Shown here one piece after another: positions 1 through 6,164 of a DNA stretch of 6,196 nucleotides. The first letter of the stretch is position 1. Each line of letters begins with the position of its first letter. Position numbers and translations under genes: made by a program. Origin of the DNA: an uncultured Acidimicrobiia bacterium (GTDB taxonomy: Bacteria; Actinomycetota; Acidimicrobiia; UBA5794). The stretch is from contig CAJQOW010000116.1 of the NCBI GenBank assembly GCA_905480055.1, positions 1 to 6,196 on the forward strand, written 5' to 3'. Below the pieces are notes generated by a model. It was not told the DNA's origin. It ran no database searches and saw only the letters and a program-made list of their open reading frames with translations.

Positions 1-637
1 CGGGCGGCTCGGCGTCGATTGATTCGGCCGCGCGCTGCTGTGCGATGTCGAGCAGCACCTCTTGGGGCACCACTTCATGAACCAAGCCGATCTTGCGTGC
101 CTTCTTCGGGCGGGCCGGGCGCCCGCCAACGATCATCTCGAGTCCCGTTGCAAGCCCGACCGCGGCCGGAAGCCTTTGGGTTCCGCCAGCTGCCGGAATC
201 AGCCCGAGCTGGACCTCTGGTTGTCCGAGCTGGGTCTTGGGGCTCGCTGAGCAGATGCGCATGGATCCTGCCAGGGCGAACTCCAGGCCACCGCCGAGGC
301 ATGCCCCGTGAATCGCCATGACCACGGCCTTGTTCCGGTCTGCGTGGAGCTTCTCGATGCGGGCGAATATGCGATGGATCTCCTTCAGGCCTGCAACGGC
401 GTCGTCTGGCGTTGCGAAGTCATCGAACATTCTGATGTCGGCGCCTGCAAGGAAATCCCGCTTGGCGGACCCGAATACCACGGCCTGCACGTCGTCGTCC
501 TCAAGCCTGTCGACCACAGCGTCGAGTTCGGTGAGGAACGCAGCTCCGAGAGTGTTCATCGATTCATCGGCCCGATCCATCAGGACCGTGGCGACTCCGT
601 TGTCGTCGAGGTTGAAGTGGAAGTTGTCGTAACCCAT
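1..637 (-). CDS. fadJ: FadJ-type fatty acid oxidation complex alpha subunit, N-terminal part (runs off the left edge)
   Basis: This is the enoyl-CoA hydratase (crotonase-fold) domain of the multifunctional beta-oxidation protein. It hydrates trans-2-enoyl-CoA; the 3-hydroxyacyl-CoA dehydrogenase domain would lie outside the window. About 212 codons are visible. Evidence: the oxyanion-hole segment IHGACLGGGLE (residues 109-119) with catalytic Glu119, then LGQPEVQLGLIP with the second catalytic Glu141, and GGTQRLP after it. The 22-residue spacing between the two Glu and the wording of these motifs match E. coli FadJ better than FadB. Start: two in-frame ATGs exist, at 643 (overlapping the thiolase stop as ATGA) and 637. 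The GGAGAA Shine-Dalgarno at 649-644 lies 8 nt before the 637 ATG but only 2 nt before the 643 ATG, so 637 is preferred. It is translationally coupled to the upstream thiolase, the same order as fadIJ of E. coli. A stand-alone enoyl-CoA hydratase cannot be excluded without the missing C-terminus, but the FadJ-like sequence and thiolase partner argue against it. Confidence 0.88.
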   Translation of the reverse strand, partial: MGYDNFHFNLDDNGVATVLMDRADESMNTLGAAFLTELDAVVDRLEDDDVQAVVFGSAKRDFLAGADIRMFDDFATPDDAVAGLKEIHRIFARIEKLHADRNKAVVMAIHGACLGGGLEFALAGSMRICSASPKTQLGQPEVQLGLIPAAGGTQRLPAAVGLATGLEMIVGGRPARPKKARKIGLVHEVVPQEVLLDIAQQRAAESIDAEPP

Positions 638-639
638 TG

Positions 640-1962
640 TCATTTCTCCAGGACTACGGCGGCACCGAGGCCACCTGCTGCACATTGCGTTACGAGGGCG
701 GTTCCTCCACCCCTCCGGTTGAGCTCGTTCGCCATCGTGGTGAGTTGACGTGCCCCTGTAGCGCCGAAGGGATGGCCGAGCGAAATCGAACCGCCGTAGA
801 TGTTGAAGTTCGCCTCGTCTATCTCGCCGATTGCGTCGTCTCTTCCAAGGCGTTTCTGCGCAAACTCCTTCGAACCGAAAGCCTGGACGTTCGAAAGCAC
901 CTGTGCCGCAAAGGCCTCGTGCATGTCAACAACGTCGATATCCGAGAGCACCATGCCTGCACGATCCAGGGCGAGTGGTGTCGCAAACGCCGGGCCCATC
1001 AGGAGTTGCCAGTTCGGGTCGAGTGCGGCAAATGCGTACGACTTGATGAAGGCCAGGGGCTCATATCCCAGTGCGGCTGCGGCTTCCTCCGACATCAAGA
1101 CGATTGCCGATGCGCCGTCGGTGAGGGGAGAGGCGTTTGCGGCTGTGACCGAGCCGTACTTGCGATCGAAGACCGGCTTGAGGGTCGCCAGCTTCTCCAG
1201 TGTCGAGTCAGCCCTGGGGATGGTGTCGCGCTCGACCGTGTCCTTGTACCGAGGAGGTATCGGATACGGCATCACCTCCGTGTCGAAGATGCCAGCGTCC
1301 CACGCCTCGATCGCCTTTTCGTGCGACCCCACGGCAAAGGCATCCTGATCCTCCCTGCTGATGCCATTCTCCTTGGCCATCTTCTCCGCACTGTCACCCA
1401 TGGTCTCGCCAGTGGATCGCTCCGCGATCGCGGGCGGAACGGGAGCGAGGTCCTTCGGTCGCACCCTGGTGAACGCCTTGGCCTTCGAGGGAAGATCCCT
1501 GGCTGCGTTGGCCGTCATCAGAGCGTCCACAAAGGCGTCCGAGTAGGTGATGGGTGGCCGCGACAGCGAGTCTGCACCACCTGCGATGACCACGTCAGCC
1601 TCGCCGGCGATGATGCCCTGGGCCCCGGTCACCACGGACTGGGTCGACGTTGCGCATGCACGTGTCACTGAGAACGCGTCGACCGTCTCAGGGAAGGGTC
1701 CTGCGAGGACAATCTCCCGAGCGATGTTTGGTGACGCAACATCCTGGACAACAGAGCCGTACACGACACGGTCGACCTGGGACCCCTCGAGTCCGCTCCT
1801 TGCAAGGAGTTCAGCGACCACCTTGTTGGAGAGTTCGAGGGTGGAGATGTCTTTGAATGCTGTGCCAGATTTGGCGAACGGGGTACGGAGACCGTCGACG
1901 ATCGCGACGCGTCGTTCCTTCTTCGGCGAGGGCATGAACAGACTCGATTCTTGAGTGGGCAC
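640..1962 (-). CDS. fadI: FadI-type acetyl-CoA C-acyltransferase (3-ketoacyl-CoA thiolase, beta subunit)
   Basis: This thiolase splits 3-ketoacyl-CoA with CoA into acetyl-CoA and a shortened acyl-CoA, the last step of beta-oxidation. Seen in the 440-residue product: VTRACATSTQSV with the acyl-accepting Cys103; DMHEAFAAQ with His348; GGSISLGHPFGATGAR with His397; and TQCAAGGLG with the general acid/base Cys427. The FadI-like wording (ASPNIAREIVL near residue 80, PVPPAIAERSTG, PAFDRK-like VFDRKYG) places it with FadI and the mitochondrial trifunctional beta subunit rather than with acetoacetyl-CoA thiolases. Start is uncertain. GTG at 1962 lies 5 nt after a TAGAAT hexamer and could be a leaderless start. 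An in-frame ATG at 1935 (MPSPKKERRVAIV) would give 431 residues, but it has only a weak GAG as ribosome site. It is the first gene of the fad operon, and its stop TGA (642-640) is 2 nt from the preferred fadJ start. Confidence 0.93.
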   Translation of the reverse strand: MPTQESSLFMPSPKKERRVAIVDGLRTPFAKSGTAFKDISTLELSNKVVAELLARSGLEGSQVDRVVYGSVVQDVASPNIAREIVLAGPFPETVDAFSVTRACATSTQSVVTGAQGIIAGEADVVIAGGADSLSRPPITYSDAFVDALMTANAARDLPSKAKAFTRVRPKDLAPVPPAIAERSTGETMGDSAEKMAKENGISREDQDAFAVGSHEKAIEAWDAGIFDTEVMPYPIPPRYKDTVERDTIPRADSTLEKLATLKPVFDRKYGSVTAANASPLTDGASAIVLMSEEAAAALGYEPLAFIKSYAFAALDPNWQLLMGPAFATPLALDRAGMVLSDIDVVDMHEAFAAQVLSNVQAFGSKEFAQKRLGRDDAIGEIDEANFNIYGGSISLGHPFGATGARQLTTMANELNRRGGGTALVTQCAAGGLGAAVVLEK

Positions 1963-1968
1963 TCAAGA
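1949..1968. promoter_or_regulatory. Perfect palindrome at the fadI start, candidate repressor operator
   Basis: The plus strand reads TCTTGAGTG, GG, CACTCAAGA: two perfectly complementary 9-nt arms around a 2-nt centre. It directly follows a TAGAAT hexamer on the minus strand and would cover the transcription start and the GTG candidate at 1962. An arm length of 8-9 with a short spacer is typical of operators for dimeric repressors such as TetR-family fatty-acid regulators. The motif is not one I can assign to a named regulator, so the function is inferred. Confidence 0.5.
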
Positions 1969-1973
1969 TTCTA
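1968..1973 (-). promoter_or_regulatory. Candidate -10 element (TAGAAT) of the fadIJ promoter
   Basis: On the minus strand TAGAAT matches the sigma-70 -10 consensus TATAAT at 5 of 6 positions and ends 5 nt before the GTG at 1962. A start of transcription near 1962-1961 would make the GTG-started thiolase mRNA leaderless, or give a 26-27 nt leader to the ATG at 1935. No good -35 lies 17-18 nt upstream; TTGGCG lies 20 nt upstream. Confidence 0.4.
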
Positions 1974-1992
1974 GGACCGACGAACCGATCTT

Positions 1993-2005
1993 GCGCCAAT
2001 GGCGC
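1993..2005. repeat. Short palindrome upstream of the fadI promoter
   Basis: GCGCCA and TGGCGC flank a single central base. It falls about 32-44 bases before the presumed fadI transcription start, over the expected -35 region, and might be a second operator or chance in GC-rich DNA. Confidence 0.25.
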
Positions 2006-2093
2006 CCTTCGTGGCGACGACACGACTGAATCGACGGAGCTGCGTTGAGCCCGACTGCTGAGGACCGGCGCACCGTTGGGTCCGCAACGCGAC

Positions 2094-2117
2094 GGAGCCG
2101 CCCCGAAGGGCGGCTCC
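2094..2117 (-). terminator. GC-rich hairpin after the sigma factor gene, likely terminator
   Basis: Two perfectly complementary 10-nt arms (GGAGCCGCCC and GGGCGGCTCC) close a 4-nt loop. On the minus-strand transcript the loop is UUCG closed by C-G, the extra-stable cUUCGg tetraloop. It begins 23 nt past the sigma factor stop. No T-rich tract follows on either strand, as is common for terminator-like hairpins of GC-rich actinobacteria, so efficiency cannot be judged from sequence. Confidence 0.65.
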
Positions 2118-2140
2118 ATACGGATCGCTTGCCAGCTGGT

Positions 2141-3067
2141 CTAGAAGTCGGCTTCCTGGCGGAGGCCGAACGCTGGGTGGCGCAGGCGTGAGAGCGCCTG
2201 CTTCTCGAGGGAACGAACCCTGGTTGGGCCGAGCTCGAGGTGCTTGCCGATCTCCTCATGGGTGCGGGGCATTCCGTCGTCGAAGCCAACGCGCTTCGAG
2301 AGGATGTACGCCTCACGCTCTGGGAGCCGGTCGATTGCCTCACGAAGTGCCTCGATGGTCGAAACCCGCTCGGTTTCCCGAACCGGATCGTCCTCGTCGT
2401 CGTGTGCGACGAAGTCGCCGAGCACTGCACCGTCTTCACCGACAGGTGCTTCGAGGGACACGGAGTCCGCTACGAGCTGTGCTTCGAGGACCTGGTCGAG
2501 GCGAAGGCCTGACTCGTCGGAGAGTTCCTCCGAGGTCGGCTCACGACCGAGCTCCGAAAGGAGACGGTTGCGTGTGCCGTTCAGTGTGAGCAGTGTGTCG
2601 TGGAGCGAGTTCGGAAGGCGAACCGTTCGCGACTTCTCTGCGACCGCACGCTGCATGGCCTGACGGATCCACCACGTTGCATACGTGGAGAACTTGAAAC
2701 CCTTGCGCCAGTCGAACTTCTCGACTGCACGGATGAGTCCGAGGTTGCCCTCCTGGATGAGGTCAACGAACTCGATGCCGTACTGGCTTCGGTAGCGCTT
2801 TGCCTGGGAAACCACGAGGCGAAGGTTGGCCTGTGCGAAGCGATCCTTGGCATCCTTGCCATGGCGCGCTTGGCGCTGCAGCTTGACCTTCTCAGCGCCC
2901 TTGACGCCGCCAGCCTCGAGCTTCTCTTCGGCCTCACGCCCGGCCTCAATGGCCTGCGCGAGATCGACCTCATCGTCAGCCGTGAGGAGCTCATGGTTGG
3001 CGATGTCGGCGAGATAGGTAGTGAGGCTGTCGCCGACCTCTGTTGGTGTCATCTGTCGTGCTGTCAT
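2141..3067 (-). CDS. Group 2 (RpoD-like, non-essential type) RNA polymerase sigma factor
   Basis: This 308-residue protein would direct core RNA polymerase to a set of promoters. Domains in order: region 1.2 (DSLTTYLADI onward, about residues 14-44); region 2 (RFAQANLRLVVSQAKRY to RTVRLP, about 76-152) including LIQEGNLGLIRAVEKFD and the melting/-10 segment STYATWWIRQAMQRA; region 3 (about 158-203) and the sigma finger VGEDGAVLGDFVAHDDEDDP; region 4 (LPEREAYILSKR to LSRLRHP, about 243-298). Region 1.1 is absent, as in group 2 factors. Odd points: the position equal to E. coli Thr440 is Gln139, and the region 4.2 recognition helix reads LGPTRVRSLEK where primary factors have TRERIRQIE. Start: the ATG at 3067 has AAGGA at 3081-3077, 9 nt upstream; the longer GTG-started form (3103) adds 12 residues without homology. 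The SD sits inside a TGTGA-N6-TCACA palindrome, and a possible ECF promoter lies upstream. It is not the housekeeping sigma, given its length and altered contact residues. Confidence 0.92.
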   Translation of the reverse strand: MTARQMTPTEVGDSLTTYLADIANHELLTADDEVDLAQAIEAGREAEEKLEAGGVKGAEKVKLQRQARHGKDAKDRFAQANLRLVVSQAKRYRSQYGIEFVDLIQEGNLGLIRAVEKFDWRKGFKFSTYATWWIRQAMQRAVAEKSRTVRLPNSLHDTLLTLNGTRNRLLSELGREPTSEELSDESGLRLDQVLEAQLVADSVSLEAPVGEDGAVLGDFVAHDDEDDPVRETERVSTIEALREAIDRLPEREAYILSKRVGFDDGMPRTHEEIGKHLELGPTRVRSLEKQALSRLRHPAFGLRQEADF

Positions 3068-3069
3068 GT

Positions 3070-3085
3070 TGTGAATTCCTTCACA
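3070..3085 (-). promoter_or_regulatory. CRP/GlxR-like palindrome overlapping the sigma factor ribosome binding site
   Basis: The minus strand reads TGTGAAGGAATTCACA, a perfect match to the CRP-family half-site pair TGTGA-N6-TCACA, ending 2 nt before the sigma ATG. The SD AAGGA is in its centre. In RNA the same bases can form a 6-bp stem (UGUGAA/UUCACA) with a GGAA (GNRA) tetraloop that presents the SD. Which of the two roles applies, if either, cannot be told from sequence. Confidence 0.45.
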
Positions 3086-3161
3086 TGTATGTTCGGTGCG
3101 CACCTACGTCGTGGATGGGTGCGATACCGGGTGGGGTTTCATATTGGGTGGACACGTATGA

Positions 3162-3188
3162 GACGTCACAGGACTGTTGAGAGTTCCC
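3162..3188 (-). promoter_or_regulatory. Possible ECF-type promoter for the sigma factor gene
   Basis: The minus strand has GGGAAC (3188-3183), then 17 nt, then CGTC (3165-3162). This resembles the GGAAC / CGTC elements of ECF sigma promoters. It would give a leader of roughly 85 nt. The elements are short and could be chance. Confidence 0.25.
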
Positions 3189-3193
3189 GAAAG

Positions 3194-3967
3194 TCAGAGG
3201 CGGTCGAAGAAGATCGACTGATTGGCCTTGCCTACGAATCCGGTGGCATCGTATACCAAGGAGTCCGTCATGCCTAGCCCCAATCCGTGAGAAATCGTTA
3301 AGGACTCCGAAGCAACCCACTCACCAATGGGACGTCTGGCCATGTACAGCGTGAGATCGGTATTCACCGCAAATAGCTGATTCAGCGGCTCAATGGCCGA
3401 AATACCGTTGCCCAAATCACCGAACATCCCACACAGGGCGTACGGATCAGCGGATTCGCCGTCAATCAGGGGAATCGTCTGGCGAATCCAGATCGCTGCG
3501 GGACCACCCAGGAAGGGGGTGCCACGTGCCATCCTCATGTCGACGCCATCCATGTAGCCCAGAGAAACGCCAAAATCGAGGCCAAACGGCTCACATTCGT
3601 CGACCGAGGGCAATTCCAAGGGATATGGGTCGCTTGTGGGCAGGCCCTTGTCGGTGGTGCGAATGCACCACATGTGGGCCGACATCAACACATCATCCGT
3701 CTCAGACCGCAGGGAGGCCCGCAGCAGGCGGATCTTCGCGCCGGGCCTCACGTCCTCGATCTCGATGGTGCACGGCACCTTGGGGATGCCCCTCGGGATT
3801 TCGAAGGTCGCTCGGGAGATGCCCATGTCCTCAACTTCGTGGGCAACGGCGTTCAGGAGGAGCGCCGCCGGAGGTCCGGCGTGGGACAGATCTGGATCCC
3901 ACGGACCTGTCACGTACTCCGTGGGAGCAAATGTCGACCCGGAACGCACATAGAACGCCTTCGTCAT
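3194..3967 (-). CDS. TesB-like acyl-CoA thioesterase (double hotdog, thioesterase family)
   Basis: The 257-residue product resembles actinobacterial thioesterase-superfamily proteins of the TesB type, which hydrolyse acyl-CoA to free acid and CoA. Visible landmarks: the first hotdog with SHAGPPAALLLNA (about 28-40), where the central helix begins; the second hotdog with ALCGMFGDLGNGIS (177-190), VNTDLTLYMARRPIGEWV (201-218) and the C-terminal LVYDATGFVGKANQSIFF. By comparison with the TesB Asp/Thr/Gln triad, Asp204 and Gln250 are in place, with Thr224 the likely but less certain third residue. Length is typical for the short actinobacterial members. The ATG at 3967-3965 overlaps the amidohydrolase stop as ATGA, so translation is coupled. 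No signal peptide or membrane segment is visible, so it should be cytosolic. Its acyl substrate is unknown, and a non-catalytic or hydratase-like relative remains possible. Confidence 0.8.
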   Translation of the reverse strand: MTKAFYVRSGSTFAPTEYVTGPWDPDLSHAGPPAALLLNAVAHEVEDMGISRATFEIPRGIPKVPCTIEIEDVRPGAKIRLLRASLRSETDDVLMSAHMWCIRTTDKGLPTSDPYPLELPSVDECEPFGLDFGVSLGYMDGVDMRMARGTPFLGGPAAIWIRQTIPLIDGESADPYALCGMFGDLGNGISAIEPLNQLFAVNTDLTLYMARRPIGEWVASESLTISHGLGLGMTDSLVYDATGFVGKANQSIFFDRL

Positions 3968-5061
3968 GACGTGTGCTCGATGATCCTGCCGCGGTGCATG
4001 ATCAACGCTGGGTTGGCGAGTACCTCGACGTTCTCGTAGGGATTGTCGGCGAAGAACACCACGTCTGCGCTCGTTCCCGGCAGAAGCCTGCCCGTCCTGC
4101 CCGTGTAGTCGTATGCATTGATGCTCGCCGCGTCGGTGGCCGCTCGGTCTGACAATCCGTACTCACGCAGGCGGATCGCCTCTGCCGACACCTCGCCGTG
4201 GGGGACCGCCATATCTGTGCCTGCGAGCACGGTCACGCCGAGCTCCTCGGCGAGCGGAAGGTTCTCCCGCATCCGTTCGAGACCTTCGACAAAGAGCTTC
4301 CCGCCGGTGGAGTCTGCGCCGAGCATCTCGATGACGTCGAGCATGTTGACGACGGTCGGAACCCATGCACCTTGCCCGGCTGCAAGTGTCGTGAGGTCGT
4401 CCGGCGTGAGAAACGGGCCGTGTTCGATCGAGTCGACTCCCGCTGCGACGGCGTCGGAAGCCGAGTGTGCCATGGTGTGCACCGCGACCCTCGCACCTGC
4501 ATCATGCACCACGTCCACCGCTTCGGTCAGACGGTCGAGCGGATAGTTGTTCACCGGACCGATGCCCCTGCGGGGCCAGTCGCCGACGATCTTGACCCAA
4601 CCACCCTTCTTCGACGCCGTGTCACGCACGTGTTCCACGAGGTCGTCTGGCTCGACCTCGACGCCGAAGCCATCCATGTATCCGCCTGCCGGGTGGATCA
4701 TCGCTCCTGCAACATCGGCTTCCGGCCGAAGGTCGACGTCGTGATCGAGCGACACGAGGCTTATGTCGCTTCCTGCCCCCTTGTCCATGATCAGCAGGAC
4801 CCCGCGGTCAACGTGGGCCCACGCCGTCCGGGGGATGTTTGCGAGCATTGCCTCCTCAGTGATTCCTGCAATGTCGCGCGGCGAGGTCATGGTGAGGTGT
4901 GCGTGGGAGTCGGCAAGCCCTGGCAGCGCCCACAGCGACGAGGTGTCGATCTCATCGACCTCGCCGTCGCCGAGGTCTCCTGGTGCTAGGAAGTTCGTGC
5001 CTTCGACTGCAAGGGGGTAGGCAGTCCCCACGAGAGGTCGGATGGTCAGCAACAGGCTCAT
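3964..5061 (-). CDS. Metal-dependent amidohydrolase, imidazolonepropionase/prolidase-like family
   Basis: The 365-residue product is a TIM-barrel amidohydrolase that hydrolyses an amide or related bond with bound metal. The metal ligands of the family are all present: HxH in GLADSHAHLTM (His53, His55), the likely carboxylated Lys157 in GGWVKIVGDW, His195 in RVAVHTMAHS, His214 in DSIEHGPF and Asp283 in LAGTDMAVPHG. The C-terminal GTSADVVFFADNPYENVEVL returns to the flanking beta-sandwich domain. The N-terminal beta-sandwich part is short. Start: ATG at 5061 is 11 nt after the ligase stop and begins the homologous sequence. The open frame continues to an ATG at 5217, but that extension overlaps the ligase gene and is Arg-rich shadow sequence. 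The only SD-like element is GAGG 14 nt upstream, so expression probably relies on coupling to the ligase. The substrate cannot be read from sequence; dipeptides or cyclic amides are possible. Confidence 0.85.
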   Translation of the reverse strand: MSLLLTIRPLVGTAYPLAVEGTNFLAPGDLGDGEVDEIDTSSLWALPGLADSHAHLTMTSPRDIAGITEEAMLANIPRTAWAHVDRGVLLIMDKGAGSDISLVSLDHDVDLRPEADVAGAMIHPAGGYMDGFGVEVEPDDLVEHVRDTASKKGGWVKIVGDWPRRGIGPVNNYPLDRLTEAVDVVHDAGARVAVHTMAHSASDAVAAGVDSIEHGPFLTPDDLTTLAAGQGAWVPTVVNMLDVIEMLGADSTGGKLFVEGLERMRENLPLAEELGVTVLAGTDMAVPHGEVSAEAIRLREYGLSDRAATDAASINAYDYTGRTGRLLPGTSADVVFFADNPYENVEVLANPALIMHRGRIIEHTS

Positions 5062-5072
5062 GGCTGGCGAGG

Positions 5073-6152
5073 CTACCTCACGATGCTGCGGAGCAGCGAG
5101 TCGTCGGCAAGGCCCTCGGGCTCGGACAGTTGGTCTGTGAGGCACGAGTCCGGTTCGCGGTCGGGCCGCCAGCGCAGCATCTTGGTTGTTCCCCTGAAAC
5201 GGCCGGCGGTGGCCCATGTGTATCGAACCTCGACAACGCGTTCCACCCTGACAGGGATCCAGGAGTGGTCACGCCCGCCAGCGTTGCTCCATCGGTTGGG
5301 GGCACCGGGCATCGAGCCATCCGCGTTCGCCTCGGCATCCATCCATTCGGCCCAAGGATGGCCTGCAGCGTCCTCGAGCACGATGGGGGCAAGTTCATCG
5401 ACGAGCTCGGCCCTGCGCTTCGCCGTGAAGCTTGCCGCGACGCCAACGTGGTGCAGCCTGCCGTCGGGGGCATACAGACCAAGGATGAGCGAGCCAACGC
5501 CATCTCCTGACTTGTGGATGCGGTAGCCGGCAACGACGCAGTCTGCGCTCCGGACGTGTTTGAGCTTGAACTGGCTGCGCTTGTTGGATTGATACGGATC
5601 TGCCAACGGCTTGATGATGAGACCGTCGAGCCCGGCACCCTCGAACTCGTCGAACCACACCATCGCCTGATCCGGATCGTCAGTAGCGGGGGCGAGGTGA
5701 ACCGGAGCCCGGAAGTCGTCGGCGATTCCCTCCAACACTGCCCTGCGTTCGCCGAAGGGACGATCGATCAGCGATTCATCGTCGAGAGCAAGGATGTCGA
5801 ATGCGACGAAGTCGGCTGGAGTCGATTCGGCAAGCATCTGGACCCTGGAGTCCGCTGGGTGGATTCGTTGACCCAGGGCGTCGAAGTCGAGGCTTCCATC
5901 GAGTGCCACGAAGATCTCGCCGTCGACAACGCAGCGCTCAGGGAGGGAGTCGCGAAACGGCTGAATCATCTCTGGGAAGTAGCGGTTGAGCGGCTTTTCG
6001 TTGCGTGAACCCATCACGACTTCATCACCGTCCCTGAAGACGATGCAGCGGTAGCCGTCCCATTTCGGCTCGTACGAGACGTCACCGACTGGGAGTTTCG
6101 CCGATGGCTTGGCGAGCATCGGTTTGATCGGGGGCATGACAGGAAGATCCAT
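5073..6152 (-). CDS. ligC: ATP-dependent DNA ligase, LigC type
   Basis: This 359-residue enzyme seals nicks in DNA using ATP. It closely resembles Mycobacterium tuberculosis LigC (358 residues) end to end, including the N-terminus (LPVMPPIKPMLAK), SYEPKWDGYR, LDFDALGQRIHPADSRV, FEGAGLDGLI, RTADCVVAGYR-like RSADCVVAGYRIHKSG, and VERVVEVRY with RWRPDR near the end. Nucleotidyltransferase motifs: I at Lys30 (KWDG, the residue that takes AMP), III at DGEIFV (77-82), IIIa at FVAFDIL (115-121), IV at GLDGLIIK (174-181) and V at QFKLKH (194-199), followed by the OB-fold domain (about 200-340). There is no polymerase or phosphoesterase domain, so it is not LigD. In known bacteria LigC acts in back-up or base-excision-type repair; that role is transferred by homology. 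The start agrees with the mycobacterial N-terminus; no strong SD precedes it, but a TAGGCT lies 6 nt upstream. It is the first gene of the apparent operon. Confidence 0.95.
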   Translation of the reverse strand: MDLPVMPPIKPMLAKPSAKLPVGDVSYEPKWDGYRCIVFRDGDEVVMGSRNEKPLNRYFPEMIQPFRDSLPERCVVDGEIFVALDGSLDFDALGQRIHPADSRVQMLAESTPADFVAFDILALDDESLIDRPFGERRAVLEGIADDFRAPVHLAPATDDPDQAMVWFDEFEGAGLDGLIIKPLADPYQSNKRSQFKLKHVRSADCVVAGYRIHKSGDGVGSLILGLYAPDGRLHHVGVAASFTAKRRAELVDELAPIVLEDAAGHPWAEWMDAEANADGSMPGAPNRWSNAGGRDHSWIPVRVERVVEVRYTWATAGRFRGTTKMLRWRPDREPDSCLTDQLSEPEGLADDSLLRSIVR

Positions 6153-6158
6153 GCGGTG

Positions 6159-6164
6159 AGCCTA
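6159..6164 (-). promoter_or_regulatory. Candidate -10 (TAGGCT) for a leaderless ligC transcript
   Basis: TAGGCT on the minus strand fits the TANNNT -10 pattern and ends 6 nt before the ligC ATG, the spacing seen at actinobacterial leaderless genes. The absence of a clear Shine-Dalgarno supports this. No convincing -35 is visible. Confidence 0.3.

Noticed and set aside
637..1671. Long plus-strand open frame (344 codons) opposite the thiolase
   Set aside because: It is an antisense shadow: the product is rich in Arg, Cys and His with no recognisable domain, while the opposite strand encodes a complete thiolase with all catalytic residues.
2094..2117. Hairpin as a bidirectional terminator or protein site
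   Set aside because: No plus-strand gene reads into it, and its location 23 nt after the sigma stop with a UUCG loop on that transcript favours a simple minus-strand end.
3068..3103. GTG start of the sigma factor at 3103
   Set aside because: The 12 added residues run through the SD and CRP-like palindrome; the ATG at 3067 has a well-spaced AAGGA.
2600..3277. Plus-strand open frame opposite the sigma factor
   Set aside because: It has no domain resemblance and lies antisense to well-conserved sigma regions 1.2 to 3; the opening is a by-product of GC-rich codon use.
4198..4989. Plus-strand open frame (263 codons) opposite the amidohydrolase
   Set aside because: The Cys/His/Arg-rich composition is typical of antisense translation, and the opposite strand has a full set of metal ligands.
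5062..5217. N-terminal extension of the amidohydrolase to the ATG at 5217
   Set aside because: The 52 extra residues are Arg/Pro-rich, overlap the C-terminal coding part of ligC in another frame and do not resemble an amidohydrolase N-terminus.
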